Assembly (NCBI RefSeq): GCF_030053155.1
Contig: NZ_CP125644.1
Span: 62,001-126,000 of the forward strand
Direction: 5' to 3'
From: Rhizobium sp. BT03
Lineage (GTDB): Bacteria; Pseudomonadota; Alphaproteobacteria; Rhizobiales; Rhizobiaceae
Length of the DNA: 64,000 nucleotides
In this document: positions 47,493 to 56,666 of the stretch, piece after piece
How positions within the stretch are numbered: the first letter of the stretch is position 1
Layout of the letters: every line of letters begins with the position of its first letter
Translations under genes and position numbers: made by a program
Notes under the pieces: generated by a model
Seen by the model: only the letters and a program-made list of their open reading frames with translations
Told to the model about the DNA's origin: nothing
Databases searched by the model: none

Positions 47493-49814
47493 ATGAACTT
47501 TCAGCCGGCAGCCATCCGCGGCAATCTCGTTTCGCGCGCCTGGTCGGGGGAGATGATCGCACCGCTGTCGGATGGCGGTCAGGGAACGCCGGCAAGCTTC
47601 GTCTCGCAGACCTTCGAACATGACGGCGCCGGGCTTCCGGTCGAGCTGTTCATCTCCGCGCTCGGCCTTTACCGCTGCTTCATCAACGGCGCGCGCGTCG
47701 GCGACGAGCTGCTGACGCCGGGCTGGACGAATTACGACGATCGCATCGCCTACCAGCGATATGATGTCTCGAACCTGCTCAAGCCCGGCCTCAACCGCAT
47801 CGAGATCTGGCTTGCCGACGGATGGTACCGGTCGCCCCTGATGTGGGGCGCCAAGCCGATCCCAAACTGCTGGGGCGACAGGATCGGCGCCATCGCCGAT
47901 CTGGTCGGGCCGGGCGGCCCCCTGCTCTCCACCGACACGACATGGCGCAGCGGTCCGCTGCCGATCCTGCAGTCGGGGATCTATTTCGGCGAGGTCTACG
48001 ATGCTCGCGCGGAAAACCGCGTCGAGACGCATGGCACGGAGAGATTGCCTTTCGACAGGGCGCTGCTCGTCGCGCATGAAACCGCCGCCGTGCGGGAATT
48101 GCCCCCGCTTGCTCCCGTCGAAAGCTGGATCGACGATGACGGCAGGACCGTCTACGATTTCGGCCAGAATGCCGGCGGCTATGTCAGATATACGGTCCGT
48201 GGGGCGGCCGGCGCCGAAGTGCGGGTGGAGCATTCGGAAGTGCTCGGCCCCGACCGCCATTTCGACAATCGCAATTATCGCACCGCCGCGGCCCATACGC
48301 TCTACACGCTGCGCGGAGACGGTGACGAGACCTACGCGCCGCATTTCACTTTCCACGGCTTTCGTTATGCCAGGGTGACGATCAAGGGCGAGGCCGGGAT
48401 TCTTGCGATCGCCTCCATCCCGATCTCGTCGGTGCCCGAGCCGGCCGGCGGCTTCACCTGCCGCAACCCCCTCGTCAATCGCCTCGTCGAGAATACCATC
48501 TGGTCGCAGCGCGCCAATTTCGTCGAAGTGCCCACCGATTGCCCGCAACGCGACGAACGCCTGGGCTGGACCGGCGACGCGCAGGTGTTTGCCGCAACCG
48601 CCTGCTGGCTGAGCGACAGCCAGTCCTTCCTCAGGAAATATCTGCGCGATGTGATGGCCGACCAGCGCGAGGATGGCGCCGTCTCGCATTTTTCACCGGA
48701 CCCGACCCGTCTGCACCCGGCCAACTTCCCGGGTTATGCCGGCTCGACCGGCTGGGGCGATGCGATCGTCGTCATCCCCTGGGTGCTCTATACCCATTAC
48801 GGCGACCGGGCGATTCTGGCGGAATGCCTGGCCTCGATGGTGCGCTGGGTGGATTTCGTCTGGTCGATCTCGGATGGCCCGATCGTGCATCCGCCGTCGC
48901 ATTGGGGGGCGCGCGGCTTTACCTTCGGCGACTGGCTGCAGCCGGTCGGCGACAATCGCAAGCCGCGCCCCACGATCGCCGACGACTGCGCGGCCACACT
49001 CTACCACTTCATCTCGACCGACCTTCTCGCAAGGATTGCCGCCATTCTCGGCGAAGATGCGCTCGAAGCCGAGATGCAGCGGCGCGCCGGCGAGATCCGG
49101 CGGGCTTTCGCCGACGAGTTTATCACGCCGGCGGGGCGGCTCGCGCATAACGACCAGACATCCTATGCGCTGGCCTTCCTGCACGAGCTGATACCGGCGG
49201 AACATCATGAGGCTGCCCGGCGGCATTTCCGGCAGGTGGTCGTCGACGCCGACTACAGGATCGGCACCGGCTTCATCGGTACGCCTGCCCTGCTGCCGGC
49301 GCTGACGAAGCTCGGGATGGACGACCTCGCCGAAAAGGTCTTCCTGCAGGAGGATGTGCCGGGCTGGCTTTATCAGGTTTCGAAGGGGGCGACGACGATC
49401 TGGGAGCGCTGGGATTCCATGGCGCCGGATGGCACCATCTACGAACCCGACATGAACAGCTACAACCACTACGCCTATGGCGCCGTCTGCCAGTGGCTGT
49501 TCGAATGCGTCGCCGGAATTTCGCCGAACCCGAGCGCGCCCGGCTTTGCCGAGGTGATCATCGATCCCGCGCCGATCGCCAGCCTCTCGCCGGTTGCGGC
49601 CCATCATGACGTCAGCCAGGGCCGCATCGAGGCCGGCTGGCATTGCACCGGCAGCGAGGTCACCTATGTGCTGACGCTTCCGGAAGGCTGCATCGGCCGC
49701 TTCCGGCCCGGACGCCGGCACCAGAACCCGTCGCTCGACGGGCAGCCTGTCGTCGAGGAAGCCGTTCTGCCGCCGGGAACGCACCGGCTGGTCTTTTCTC
49801 TACCCGATAGTTGA
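47493..49814 (+). CDS. GH78 alpha-L-rhamnosidase
   Basis: A 773-residue cytoplasmic enzyme without signal peptide. N-terminal beta-sandwich domains (about 1-320) precede an (alpha/alpha)6 barrel holding the GH78 signature VPTDCPQRDERLGWTGDAQ (Asp349, Glu355, Asp362) and the later TIWERWDSM, whose Glu is the usual base. It releases terminal alpha-L-rhamnose from imported oligosaccharides or flavonoid glycosides. GGGAGG precedes ATG 47493. It opens the operon with the ABC importer downstream. Confidence 0.95.
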   Translation: MNFQPAAIRGNLVSRAWSGEMIAPLSDGGQGTPASFVSQTFEHDGAGLPVELFISALGLYRCFINGARVGDELLTPGWTNYDDRIAYQRYDVSNLLKPGLNRIEIWLADGWYRSPLMWGAKPIPNCWGDRIGAIADLVGPGGPLLSTDTTWRSGPLPILQSGIYFGEVYDARAENRVETHGTERLPFDRALLVAHETAAVRELPPLAPVESWIDDDGRTVYDFGQNAGGYVRYTVRGAAGAEVRVEHSEVLGPDRHFDNRNYRTAAAHTLYTLRGDGDETYAPHFTFHGFRYARVTIKGEAGILAIASIPISSVPEPAGGFTCRNPLVNRLVENTIWSQRANFVEVPTDCPQRDERLGWTGDAQVFAATACWLSDSQSFLRKYLRDVMADQREDGAVSHFSPDPTRLHPANFPGYAGSTGWGDAIVVIPWVLYTHYGDRAILAECLASMVRWVDFVWSISDGPIVHPPSHWGARGFTFGDWLQPVGDNRKPRPTIADDCAATLYHFISTDLLARIAAILGEDALEAEMQRRAGEIRRAFADEFITPAGRLAHNDQTSYALAFLHELIPAEHHEAARRHFRQVVVDADYRIGTGFIGTPALLPALTKLGMDDLAEKVFLQEDVPGWLYQVSKGATTIWERWDSMAPDGTIYEPDMNSYNHYAYGAVCQWLFECVAGISPNPSAPGFAEVIIDPAPIASLSPVAAHHDVSQGRIEAGWHCTGSEVTYVLTLPEGCIGRFRPGRRHQNPSLDGQPVVEEAVLPPGTHRLVFSLPDS

Positions 49815-49851
49815 GGAGCATACACGTCACACCGTTCAGAGGAGGAACGTC

Positions 49852-51135
49852 ATGACACATCGGATAAAGCGCATTCTCGCCGGCGCATCCACGCTTCTGG
49901 CCCTGGTCGCGGCCGGCCCGTCGCAGGCAGAAACCACCCTGTCTTTCCTGATCGACAACAACCCCGATACGGTCGCCGCGGCCGAGGCCCTGGTCGCCGC
50001 CTATCAGACCAAGGCGCCCGACGTGACGATCGAAATCGAGCAGCGGCCGGGCGGCGGCGAAGGCGACAACATCATCAAGACGCGCCTGGCGACCGGAGAA
50101 ATGTCCGATGTGTTCCTCTATAATTCCGGCTCGCTGTTACAGGCGCTGAAGCCCGCGCAGACGCTGGTCGATCTCACCGGCCTGCCGTCGCAAGCGAAGG
50201 TGGATAAGAGCTTCAAGGCGGTCGTCAGCGCCGACAGCAAGCTCTACGGCGTTCCCTTCGGCACGGCGATGGCCGGCGGCATCCTTTACAACAGAAAGAT
50301 CTACCAGGACCTCGGCCTCTCCGTTCCGAAGACATGGGCGGATTTCATGGCGAACAATGCCAAGGTCAAGGCGTCAGGCAAGGTCGCCGTGGCGCAGACC
50401 TATCGCGACACCTGGACCTCGCAGCTGTTCGTTCTGGCCGATTATTACAATCTGCACGCCGCCGTGCCGAACTTCGCCGCCGACTATACCGCCAACAAGG
50501 CGAAATATGCCGAGACGCCGGCGGCGATGAAGGGCTTCGAGCGGCTGAAGGACGTTCACGACGCCGGCCTGATGAACGAAGATTTCGGCGCCGCAAGCTA
50601 TGATGACGGCCTGAAAATGGTGGCGACCGGCGAGGCCGCGCATTACCCGATGCTGAGCTTTGCCGTCGGCGCGCTCAAACAGAATTATCCGGAGAATCTT
50701 GGCGATGTCGGCTTTTTCGCTCAGCCGAGCGACGATGCGGCCACGAACGGCCTGACGGTCTGGATGCCGCCGGGCCTTTATGTTCCCTTGACCAGCCAGC
50801 ATGCCGAGGAAGCGCGGAAATTCGTCGATTTCGCCGGAAGCGTCGAGGGCTGCAAGATCATGGTGGACACCAACGCCGTTCAAGGGCCTTCCCTGGTCGA
50901 CGGCTGCGATCTGCCGGCCGACGTCCCGCCCGCGATCAAGGACATGCTTCCCTATTTCGAGGCCGAGGGAAAGACGACTCCCGCCTTGGAATTCGTGTCG
51001 CCCGTCAAGGGGCCGGCGCTCGAGCAGATCACCGTCGAGGTCGGCTCCGGCATTCGCCAGCCCGCCGAGGCGGCGAAACTCTATGACGAGGATGTGCGCA
51101 AGCAGGCCAAGCAGCTCGGCCTGCCCAACTGGTAG
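49852..51135 (+). CDS. Sugar ABC transporter substrate-binding protein (family 1)
   Basis: A 427-residue periplasmic binding protein of the MalE/family-1 type. A signal peptide (about 1-26, ending SQA) precedes TLSFLIDNNPDTVAAAEALVAAY and the family-1 fold (GVPFGTAMAGGILYNRKIYQDLGLSVPKTW, shown in part, about 125-160). GAGGAACG is ahead of the ATG. It follows the rhamnosidase gene by 37 nt, so rhamnosylated oligosaccharides are the probable ligand. Confidence 0.92.
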   Translation: MTHRIKRILAGASTLLALVAAGPSQAETTLSFLIDNNPDTVAAAEALVAAYQTKAPDVTIEIEQRPGGGEGDNIIKTRLATGEMSDVFLYNSGSLLQALKPAQTLVDLTGLPSQAKVDKSFKAVVSADSKLYGVPFGTAMAGGILYNRKIYQDLGLSVPKTWADFMANNAKVKASGKVAVAQTYRDTWTSQLFVLADYYNLHAAVPNFAADYTANKAKYAETPAAMKGFERLKDVHDAGLMNEDFGAASYDDGLKMVATGEAAHYPMLSFAVGALKQNYPENLGDVGFFAQPSDDAATNGLTVWMPPGLYVPLTSQHAEEARKFVDFAGSVEGCKIMVDTNAVQGPSLVDGCDLPADVPPAIKDMLPYFEAEGKTTPALEFVSPVKGPALEQITVEVGSGIRQPAEAAKLYDEDVRKQAKQLGLPNW

Positions 51136-51145
51136 CGGTCTTTCG

Positions 51146-51175
51146 GCAACCTCGCTCGCGAAGGGGCGAGGTTGC
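51146..51175 (+). terminator. Intercistronic hairpin after the binding-protein gene
   Basis: GCAACCTCG (51146-51154) pairs with CGAGGTTGC (51167-51175) across a 12-nt loop. It lies 10 nt after the binding-protein stop and before the permease. There is no T-run. Such hairpins commonly protect the upstream mRNA end and give more binding protein than permease; attenuation is the alternative. Confidence 0.65.
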
Positions 51176-51194
51176 ACAGATCGAAGAGATTGAT

Positions 51195-52073
51195 ATGACC
51201 GAGACACGCCCCCGCTCGCGCAAATCGCCCTACCCGCTGTGGTTTTTCATTCCCGCCGCAATCATCTACGGCGTGCTGTTCCTGGTCCCCACCGTATCGT
51301 CTCTGTGGTTCAGCCTGACGCGCTGGGATCTTTCGACGGCCGAATTCATCGGGTTCGAAAATTTTCAGCAGTTCTTTTCCGAACCCTTCCTGGTCAAGGG
51401 ACTTGTCAACACGCTGATCTACGCGGTGGCGACGTCGGGCCTGAAGACGGTCTGCGGGCTGCTGCTCGCCGTCCTTCTGACCGGCAATATCTTTGCCCGC
51501 GGCTTCCTGCGCACGCTGGTCTTCTTTCCCGTGCTGGTCTCGACGATCGGCATCGGCATCACCTTCACGGTGATGATGCACCCGACCAGGGGCATCATCA
51601 ATGTCACGCTCGAGGCGCTCGGCATTCCCGGGCCGGGATGGCTCACCAATCCGGCGCTGGCGCTTTTTTCCGTCGCCCTGGTCGATGTCTGGAAAGGTGT
51701 CGGCCTCGCCACTCTGATCTTCATCGCCGGTCTTGCCGCTATCAGCCCCGATTATTACGAGGCGGCGAGAATCGACGGAGCCACGCGCCTTCAGCAATTT
51801 TTCCGCATCACCCTGCCGCTCGTGCGTCCCGCCACCCTCGTCGTGGTGACCTTGTCGCTGATCGGCGGGCTTCGGTCGTTCGACCTGATATGGGCGATGA
51901 CCCGCGGCGGGCCGGGTTTCTCCTCGGATGTGATCGCCTCGGTCATCTACAAGCAGTACCAGGCCGGCTTTTATGGCCTGTCGACGGCCGGAAACGTCAT
52001 CCTGTTCGCGCTGATCGCCGTGATCATCCTGCCCATCACCTTATGGTTCAACCGGCGCGAGGTCGAAGAATGA
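51195..52073 (+). CDS. Sugar ABC transporter permease (MalF/UgpA-like)
   Basis: A 292-residue permease with six membrane helices and the EAA loop (YYEAARIDGATRLQQFFRITLPL, in part) at about 192-215. Pairs with the next gene to form the membrane channel of the rhamnoside importer. Its stop overlaps the next start as ATGA. Confidence 0.93.
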   Translation: MTETRPRSRKSPYPLWFFIPAAIIYGVLFLVPTVSSLWFSLTRWDLSTAEFIGFENFQQFFSEPFLVKGLVNTLIYAVATSGLKTVCGLLLAVLLTGNIFARGFLRTLVFFPVLVSTIGIGITFTVMMHPTRGIINVTLEALGIPGPGWLTNPALALFSVALVDVWKGVGLATLIFIAGLAAISPDYYEAARIDGATRLQQFFRITLPLVRPATLVVVTLSLIGGLRSFDLIWAMTRGGPGFSSDVIASVIYKQYQAGFYGLSTAGNVILFALIAVIILPITLWFNRREVEE

Positions 52074-52897
52074 GAAGCGTCCGCCCTTACGTGACCGGCG
52101 CGATCGCCCTTGCCGTGGCGGCCATGATCTTCGTGATGCCCTTCGTTTTCGTCGCTCTTCAGGCAGTCAAATCGAAGTCCGAAGCCTCCCGCCTCGATTT
52201 CGAATTGCCCGGGCAATGGCTGTTCTGGGACAATCTGACCGCCGTCTTCAAGGCCCGCGACTACCAGCTCGTGCTTGCCTATTTCAACTCCACCCTGATC
52301 ACCGTCGTCTCCGTCACCATCCTCCTCCTGCTCTCGGCGATGGTCGGCTATGTGATGCAGCGGCGCAGGACGGTCTGGAACAAGGTGGCTTCCGTTGCGC
52401 TTTTCATGGGCCTGATGATGCCGCCGGCCGTGGTGCCGACCATCGGCCTCCTGCAGGAGATCGGTCTCTTCAAGACCATGACCGGAATGATCCTGATCCA
52501 GGTCGCCTATAATCTCTCCTTTTCGATCTTGCTCTATCGGTCGTTCATCTCGACCATACCGCGCGATCTCGACGAAGCGGCGCTGATCGACGGCGCCAAG
52601 CCGCGGCAAATCTTCTTCAGGGTCATCCTGCCGCTTTTGAAACCGGTAACGGTGACCAATATCGTCGTGCAGTCGATCGCGATCTTCAACGATTTCACCA
52701 ACCCGCTTTATTACCTTCCCGGCAAGGAGAACGTGACGGTGCAGCTGACGCTCTATAATTTCCAGAGCATGTATACGAGCCAGTACAATCTGCTCTTCAT
52801 GAATATCCTGCTGGTGACGATCCCGCCGCTCATCGTCTTCATCTTCTTCAACCGGCAGATCGTCGCGGGCATGACATCAGGCGCAGTCAAAGGGTAG
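52070..52897 (+). CDS. Sugar ABC transporter permease (MalG/UgpE-like)
   Basis: A 275-residue permease with six helices and the EAA loop (LDEAALIDGAKPRQIFFRVILPLL, in part) at about 165-190. It starts inside the ATGA overlap with the other permease. Followed 3 nt later by the ATPase gene. Confidence 0.93.
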   Translation: MRSVRPYVTGAIALAVAAMIFVMPFVFVALQAVKSKSEASRLDFELPGQWLFWDNLTAVFKARDYQLVLAYFNSTLITVVSVTILLLLSAMVGYVMQRRRTVWNKVASVALFMGLMMPPAVVPTIGLLQEIGLFKTMTGMILIQVAYNLSFSILLYRSFISTIPRDLDEAALIDGAKPRQIFFRVILPLLKPVTVTNIVVQSIAIFNDFTNPLYYLPGKENVTVQLTLYNFQSMYTSQYNLLFMNILLVTIPPLIVFIFFNRQIVAGMTSGAVKG

Positions 52898-52900
52898 CAA

Positions 52901-53893
<993 letters not shown>

Positions 53894-53902
53894 TAGCCCG
53901 CG

Positions 53903-54253
53903 TCACGGCTGCTTGCGTGAGAGAGCCGCCAAGTCCTCTTTGAGCCGGACAGGAAGATTCATCCGTTCGTGAAGAATGCTCATGACGCCGAGATCACCAT
54001 TCTCAAGCTCCCGAAAGAACACATAGTGGTGCTCGTAGCGACCGAAATAGGCCGAACGCTGGATGTCTGCCGGAACCGCCAGACGTTGCGGGAGATGTCG
54101 CCAGATCAGCCGATCCCCGCACAGGCGCTGCAAATAAGCATGCAGCCCGAGAATGTAGGTGTCCGCCTGCGTTTCTCCCCAAGCTTCGCGGGTATCACGC
54201 CAAATCCCGTCCTGCGCGGCGTCGGCGCGCGGATAAAATCCATAAGCCGGCAT
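53903..54253 (-). CDS. parE: ParE-type toxin, second module
   Basis: A 116-residue RelE/ParE-superfamily toxin with the IYF-type strand pattern YFGRYEHHYVFFRELENGDLGVMSILHERMN in part. The first ~25 residues look atypical, so the true start could be later. It lies 2 nt after its antitoxin gene. Convergent with the ABC ATPase gene and at the border between the glycan operon and the heptose operon. Confidence 0.8.
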   Translation of the reverse strand: MPAYGFYPRADAAQDGIWRDTREAWGETQADTYILGLHAYLQRLCGDRLIWRHLPQRLAVPADIQRSAYFGRYEHHYVFFRELENGDLGVMSILHERMNLPVRLKEDLAALSRKQP

Positions 54254-54255
54254 CG

Positions 54256-54513
54256 CTATCGGCGCTTGTTGCAGCGGATGACGTCTTCAGCCGAAACGGC
54301 TACAAACTCGCTGTCGTCGGCCCGCATCGCCGGCGCAAGCTCCTTCTGCAGCATATCCCACGCCTCATCACGGGTCTGCAAGTCGCGGCGAATGAGGGCG
54401 CGAATATATTCGCTGGCATTTTCATAGAGGCCGTCGTCGCCGATCTGCTGCTGAATATGATCCTGCAACTGCCCGCTGACCTTCACATGAATGCTGCCCG
54501 ATGGCATCGGCAT
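54256..54513 (-). CDS. parD: ParD-like antitoxin, second module
   Basis: An 85-residue ribbon-helix-helix antitoxin (IHVKVSGQLQDHIQQQIGDDGLYENASEYIRALIRRDL, positions about 8-45 in part) with a charged C-terminal toxin-binding tail. It has little direct likeness to the first ParD, so the modules are probably independent rather than duplicates. A short palindrome upstream (54545-54557) is a candidate operator. Confidence 0.85.
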   Translation of the reverse strand: MPMPSGSIHVKVSGQLQDHIQQQIGDDGLYENASEYIRALIRRDLQTRDEAWDMLQKELAPAMRADDSEFVAVSAEDVIRCNKRR

Positions 54514-54544
54514 ATCCTTCTCATTTCGTCACATCGTGTAGCAT

Positions 54545-54557
54545 ATATTGTCAATAT
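54545..54557. promoter_or_regulatory. Palindromic operator candidate for parDE module 2
   Basis: ATATTG, one base, CAATAT forms a perfect 13-bp palindrome 32 bp upstream of the antitoxin start. It could overlap the -10 of the leftward promoter, as expected for autorepression. Confidence 0.45.
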
Positions 54558-54699
54558 TCATCACGCAGACCTTCACTCCTTTCATACGAGCGCGAAAGGC
54601 AACCGTCTCAGGATCATTCTCGCTTGGACGCTTGATGAATGACCGTTAGTTGCAAAGCCGTGACACTCGCCAACAACCCTCGAAAGGGGCTGCGGGCAA

Positions 54700-54727
54700 C
54701 TTGCCTTTGCACCATTTAGTCTATAAG
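54700..54727 (+). promoter_or_regulatory. Likely sigma-70 promoter of the heptose operon
   Basis: CTTGCC (54700-54705), a 16-bp spacer and TATAAG (54722-54727) lie 38 bp ahead of the GmhA-like gene. This is close to the alphaproteobacterial housekeeping consensus and is the only clear promoter candidate before the long, tightly packed operon. Confidence 0.5.
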
Positions 54728-54764
54728 GACGCCCCAATTTCCAAGGCGCAGGGACTGAACCAGC

Positions 54765-55391
54765 ATGTCGCATAACGAGACCATATCTTCGGAGCTTGGC
54801 GTGACGGCCGGCGATCTCGATCGCTATTTTACATTTCTCCGCCATGTTCTTGTGAATGCAACGGCGTCGCGGCCAGGTGCCGAAAGCCTGGATTACGCAA
54901 CTGCGATGAGCGAGGCAATGCAACTTGCCCGCGCTACCCATGACGCCGGCCGGAAGATCATCTTCATCGGCAACGGCGGCAGTGCGGCCATTGCCAGCCA
55001 TATGGCGACCGACTACTCCAAAAATGGCGGCCTCCGCGCCATGGCGATGAACGATGGCGCAACGTTGACCTGCCTGTCGAACGATCTCGGCTATGAGAAC
55101 GTATTCGCAAAGCAGATCGAAATGCATGCGAATGAAGGCGATCTGCTGGTAGCGATCAGCAGTTCGGGCAGGTCGGAAAGCATTACCAAGGCCGTCCGCA
55201 CCACCCGCGAAAAAGGCGGCGCCGTCATCACCTTGAGCGGCTTTGCTCCGGGCAATCCGTTGCGCGCCCTCGGTGATCTGAATTTCTACGTCGCTTCCGA
55301 TCAATATGGTTATGTGGAGATCGCCCATCTCGCGATCTGCCACGCCATACTGGATTTTTCCTGCGGCCTCGTCCCGCCCAGCCTCTCCTAA
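54765..55391 (+). CDS. SIS-domain sugar isomerase, GmhA-like (sedoheptulose-7-phosphate isomerase type)
   Basis: A 208-residue sugar isomerase domain protein. The phosphate-binding FIGNGGSAAIASHMATDY (about 67-84), ISSSGRSES (about 128-136) and YVEIAHLAICHAIL (with the HxxxxH of GmhA) fit the family, which converts sedoheptulose-7-P to D-glycero-D-manno-heptose-7-P, the first step of heptose synthesis. Where GmhA usually has a Glu (AEEL/ASEL), this has ATDY, so Asp may replace the catalytic Glu. First gene of the operon. Confidence 0.8.
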   Translation: MSHNETISSELGVTAGDLDRYFTFLRHVLVNATASRPGAESLDYATAMSEAMQLARATHDAGRKIIFIGNGGSAAIASHMATDYSKNGGLRAMAMNDGATLTCLSNDLGYENVFAKQIEMHANEGDLLVAISSSGRSESITKAVRTTREKGGAVITLSGFAPGNPLRALGDLNFYVASDQYGYVEIAHLAICHAILDFSCGLVPPSLS

Positions 55392-55407
55392 GAGCTTTAT
55401 CACGCGC

Positions 55408-56646
55408 ATGAATTTTCCCCGCATCCACGATCCGGAATTGACGCTTCTGACGCCGGACGATGACGTCGCCAACCCTGAAGTGACGATCCTCGTTCCCTCT
55501 CTCAACGAGGAATTGACGATCGGAACCTTCGTCGACTGGTGCCGCGAGGGTATTGCGGCAAGCGGTGCGGCGGTCGAGATCCTGATCGTCGACAGTTCGA
55601 CCGATCGCACACCCGAAATCGCGCGCGACAGGGGTGCGCGCGTGTTACGGACACCGAAGCGCGGGCTGGGCAGAGCTTACATCGATGCCATTCCGTTCGT
55701 GCGCGGCAAGTTCATCATCATGGGTGATGCGGACTGCACCTATGACTTTCGCCAGATTGCACCGTTCATCGAAGCCTTTCGGAAGGGCGCCGACTTCGTG
55801 ATGGGCTCGCGGTTCAAGGGCTCGATCGAAGACAAAGCGATGCCGCCGCTGCATCGCTATTTCGGAACGCCGCTGACCACGTGGATCCTCAATCGGATGT
55901 TCAGCAGCCGCTTTTCCGACATCCATTGCGGCATGCGCGGCATCAGCGTCGATGCCTTGCTGCGCATGGATCTTCGGTCGCAAGGGTGGGAATATGCGTC
56001 GGAGATGGTACTGAAATCCGTGCATATGGAGCTTCCGACCACGGAAGTGCCGATCCACTTTCTGAAGGATCCGGAAGGCCGGCTCAGCCACATGAAGCGG
56101 CGGGGCTGGATGGAGCCGTGGCGCGCAGGCTGGCGTAATCTTCAGGCAATGTTCGTCTACGGGTTTGATTTCTTTCTCATCTGGCCGGGATTCCTGCTTC
56201 TGGCACTCGGACTCATAACCATGCTGCCGCTGCTCGCCGGGCCGATGTCCATTGCCGGTGTGCGGTTCTCGTCCAATGCCATGCTGTTTGCCATGGCCCT
56301 GGCCGTCCTTGGTCAATCAATGTTGGTTTCGGCGGCAATCGGTCGCGTGATTTTCGACTATTCGGGACATGTGCAGACCCGTTTCGAGCGGCTTCTGCCT
56401 TACAATGCAACGATCTGGGGATCGGTTGTCGCCGTTCTGGCAGGCGTTCTTCTGGCGGTTCCGCTCTTTGATTCCTATGTCGGGAACGGCTACGTGCTGC
56501 CCGAGATCGGCGTCGAGACCAACTGGGCCGTCTTCGGGCTCTGGCTCATCATCACAGCGTTTCAGATCTTTATATCAGGGCTGATGATACGAGCGCTTGG
56601 GGTCATGCTGCCCGTCAAAAAGCCTGCACCTCCTCTGGCGGGATAG
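55408..56646 (+). CDS. GT2 glycosyltransferase, dolichol-phosphate-mannose-synthase-like
   Basis: A 412-residue membrane-anchored transferase. A GT-A domain (about 22-240) has VTILVPSLNEE, the metal-binding DAD (Asp107-Asp109) and GMRGISVDALLRMDLRSQGWEYASEM (in part), typical of DPM1/ArnC enzymes that move a sugar from a nucleotide to a polyprenyl phosphate. Four membrane helices follow (about 245-400). It starts 16 nt after the isomerase. The donor is probably the nucleotide-heptose made by the later genes (inference). Confidence 0.85.
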   Translation: MNFPRIHDPELTLLTPDDDVANPEVTILVPSLNEELTIGTFVDWCREGIAASGAAVEILIVDSSTDRTPEIARDRGARVLRTPKRGLGRAYIDAIPFVRGKFIIMGDADCTYDFRQIAPFIEAFRKGADFVMGSRFKGSIEDKAMPPLHRYFGTPLTTWILNRMFSSRFSDIHCGMRGISVDALLRMDLRSQGWEYASEMVLKSVHMELPTTEVPIHFLKDPEGRLSHMKRRGWMEPWRAGWRNLQAMFVYGFDFFLIWPGFLLLALGLITMLPLLAGPMSIAGVRFSSNAMLFAMALAVLGQSMLVSAAIGRVIFDYSGHVQTRFERLLPYNATIWGSVVAVLAGVLLAVPLFDSYVGNGYVLPEIGVETNWAVFGLWLIITAFQIFISGLMIRALGVMLPVKKPAPPLAG

Positions 56647-56666
56647 GAGCCACGGAAGGGGCGATC

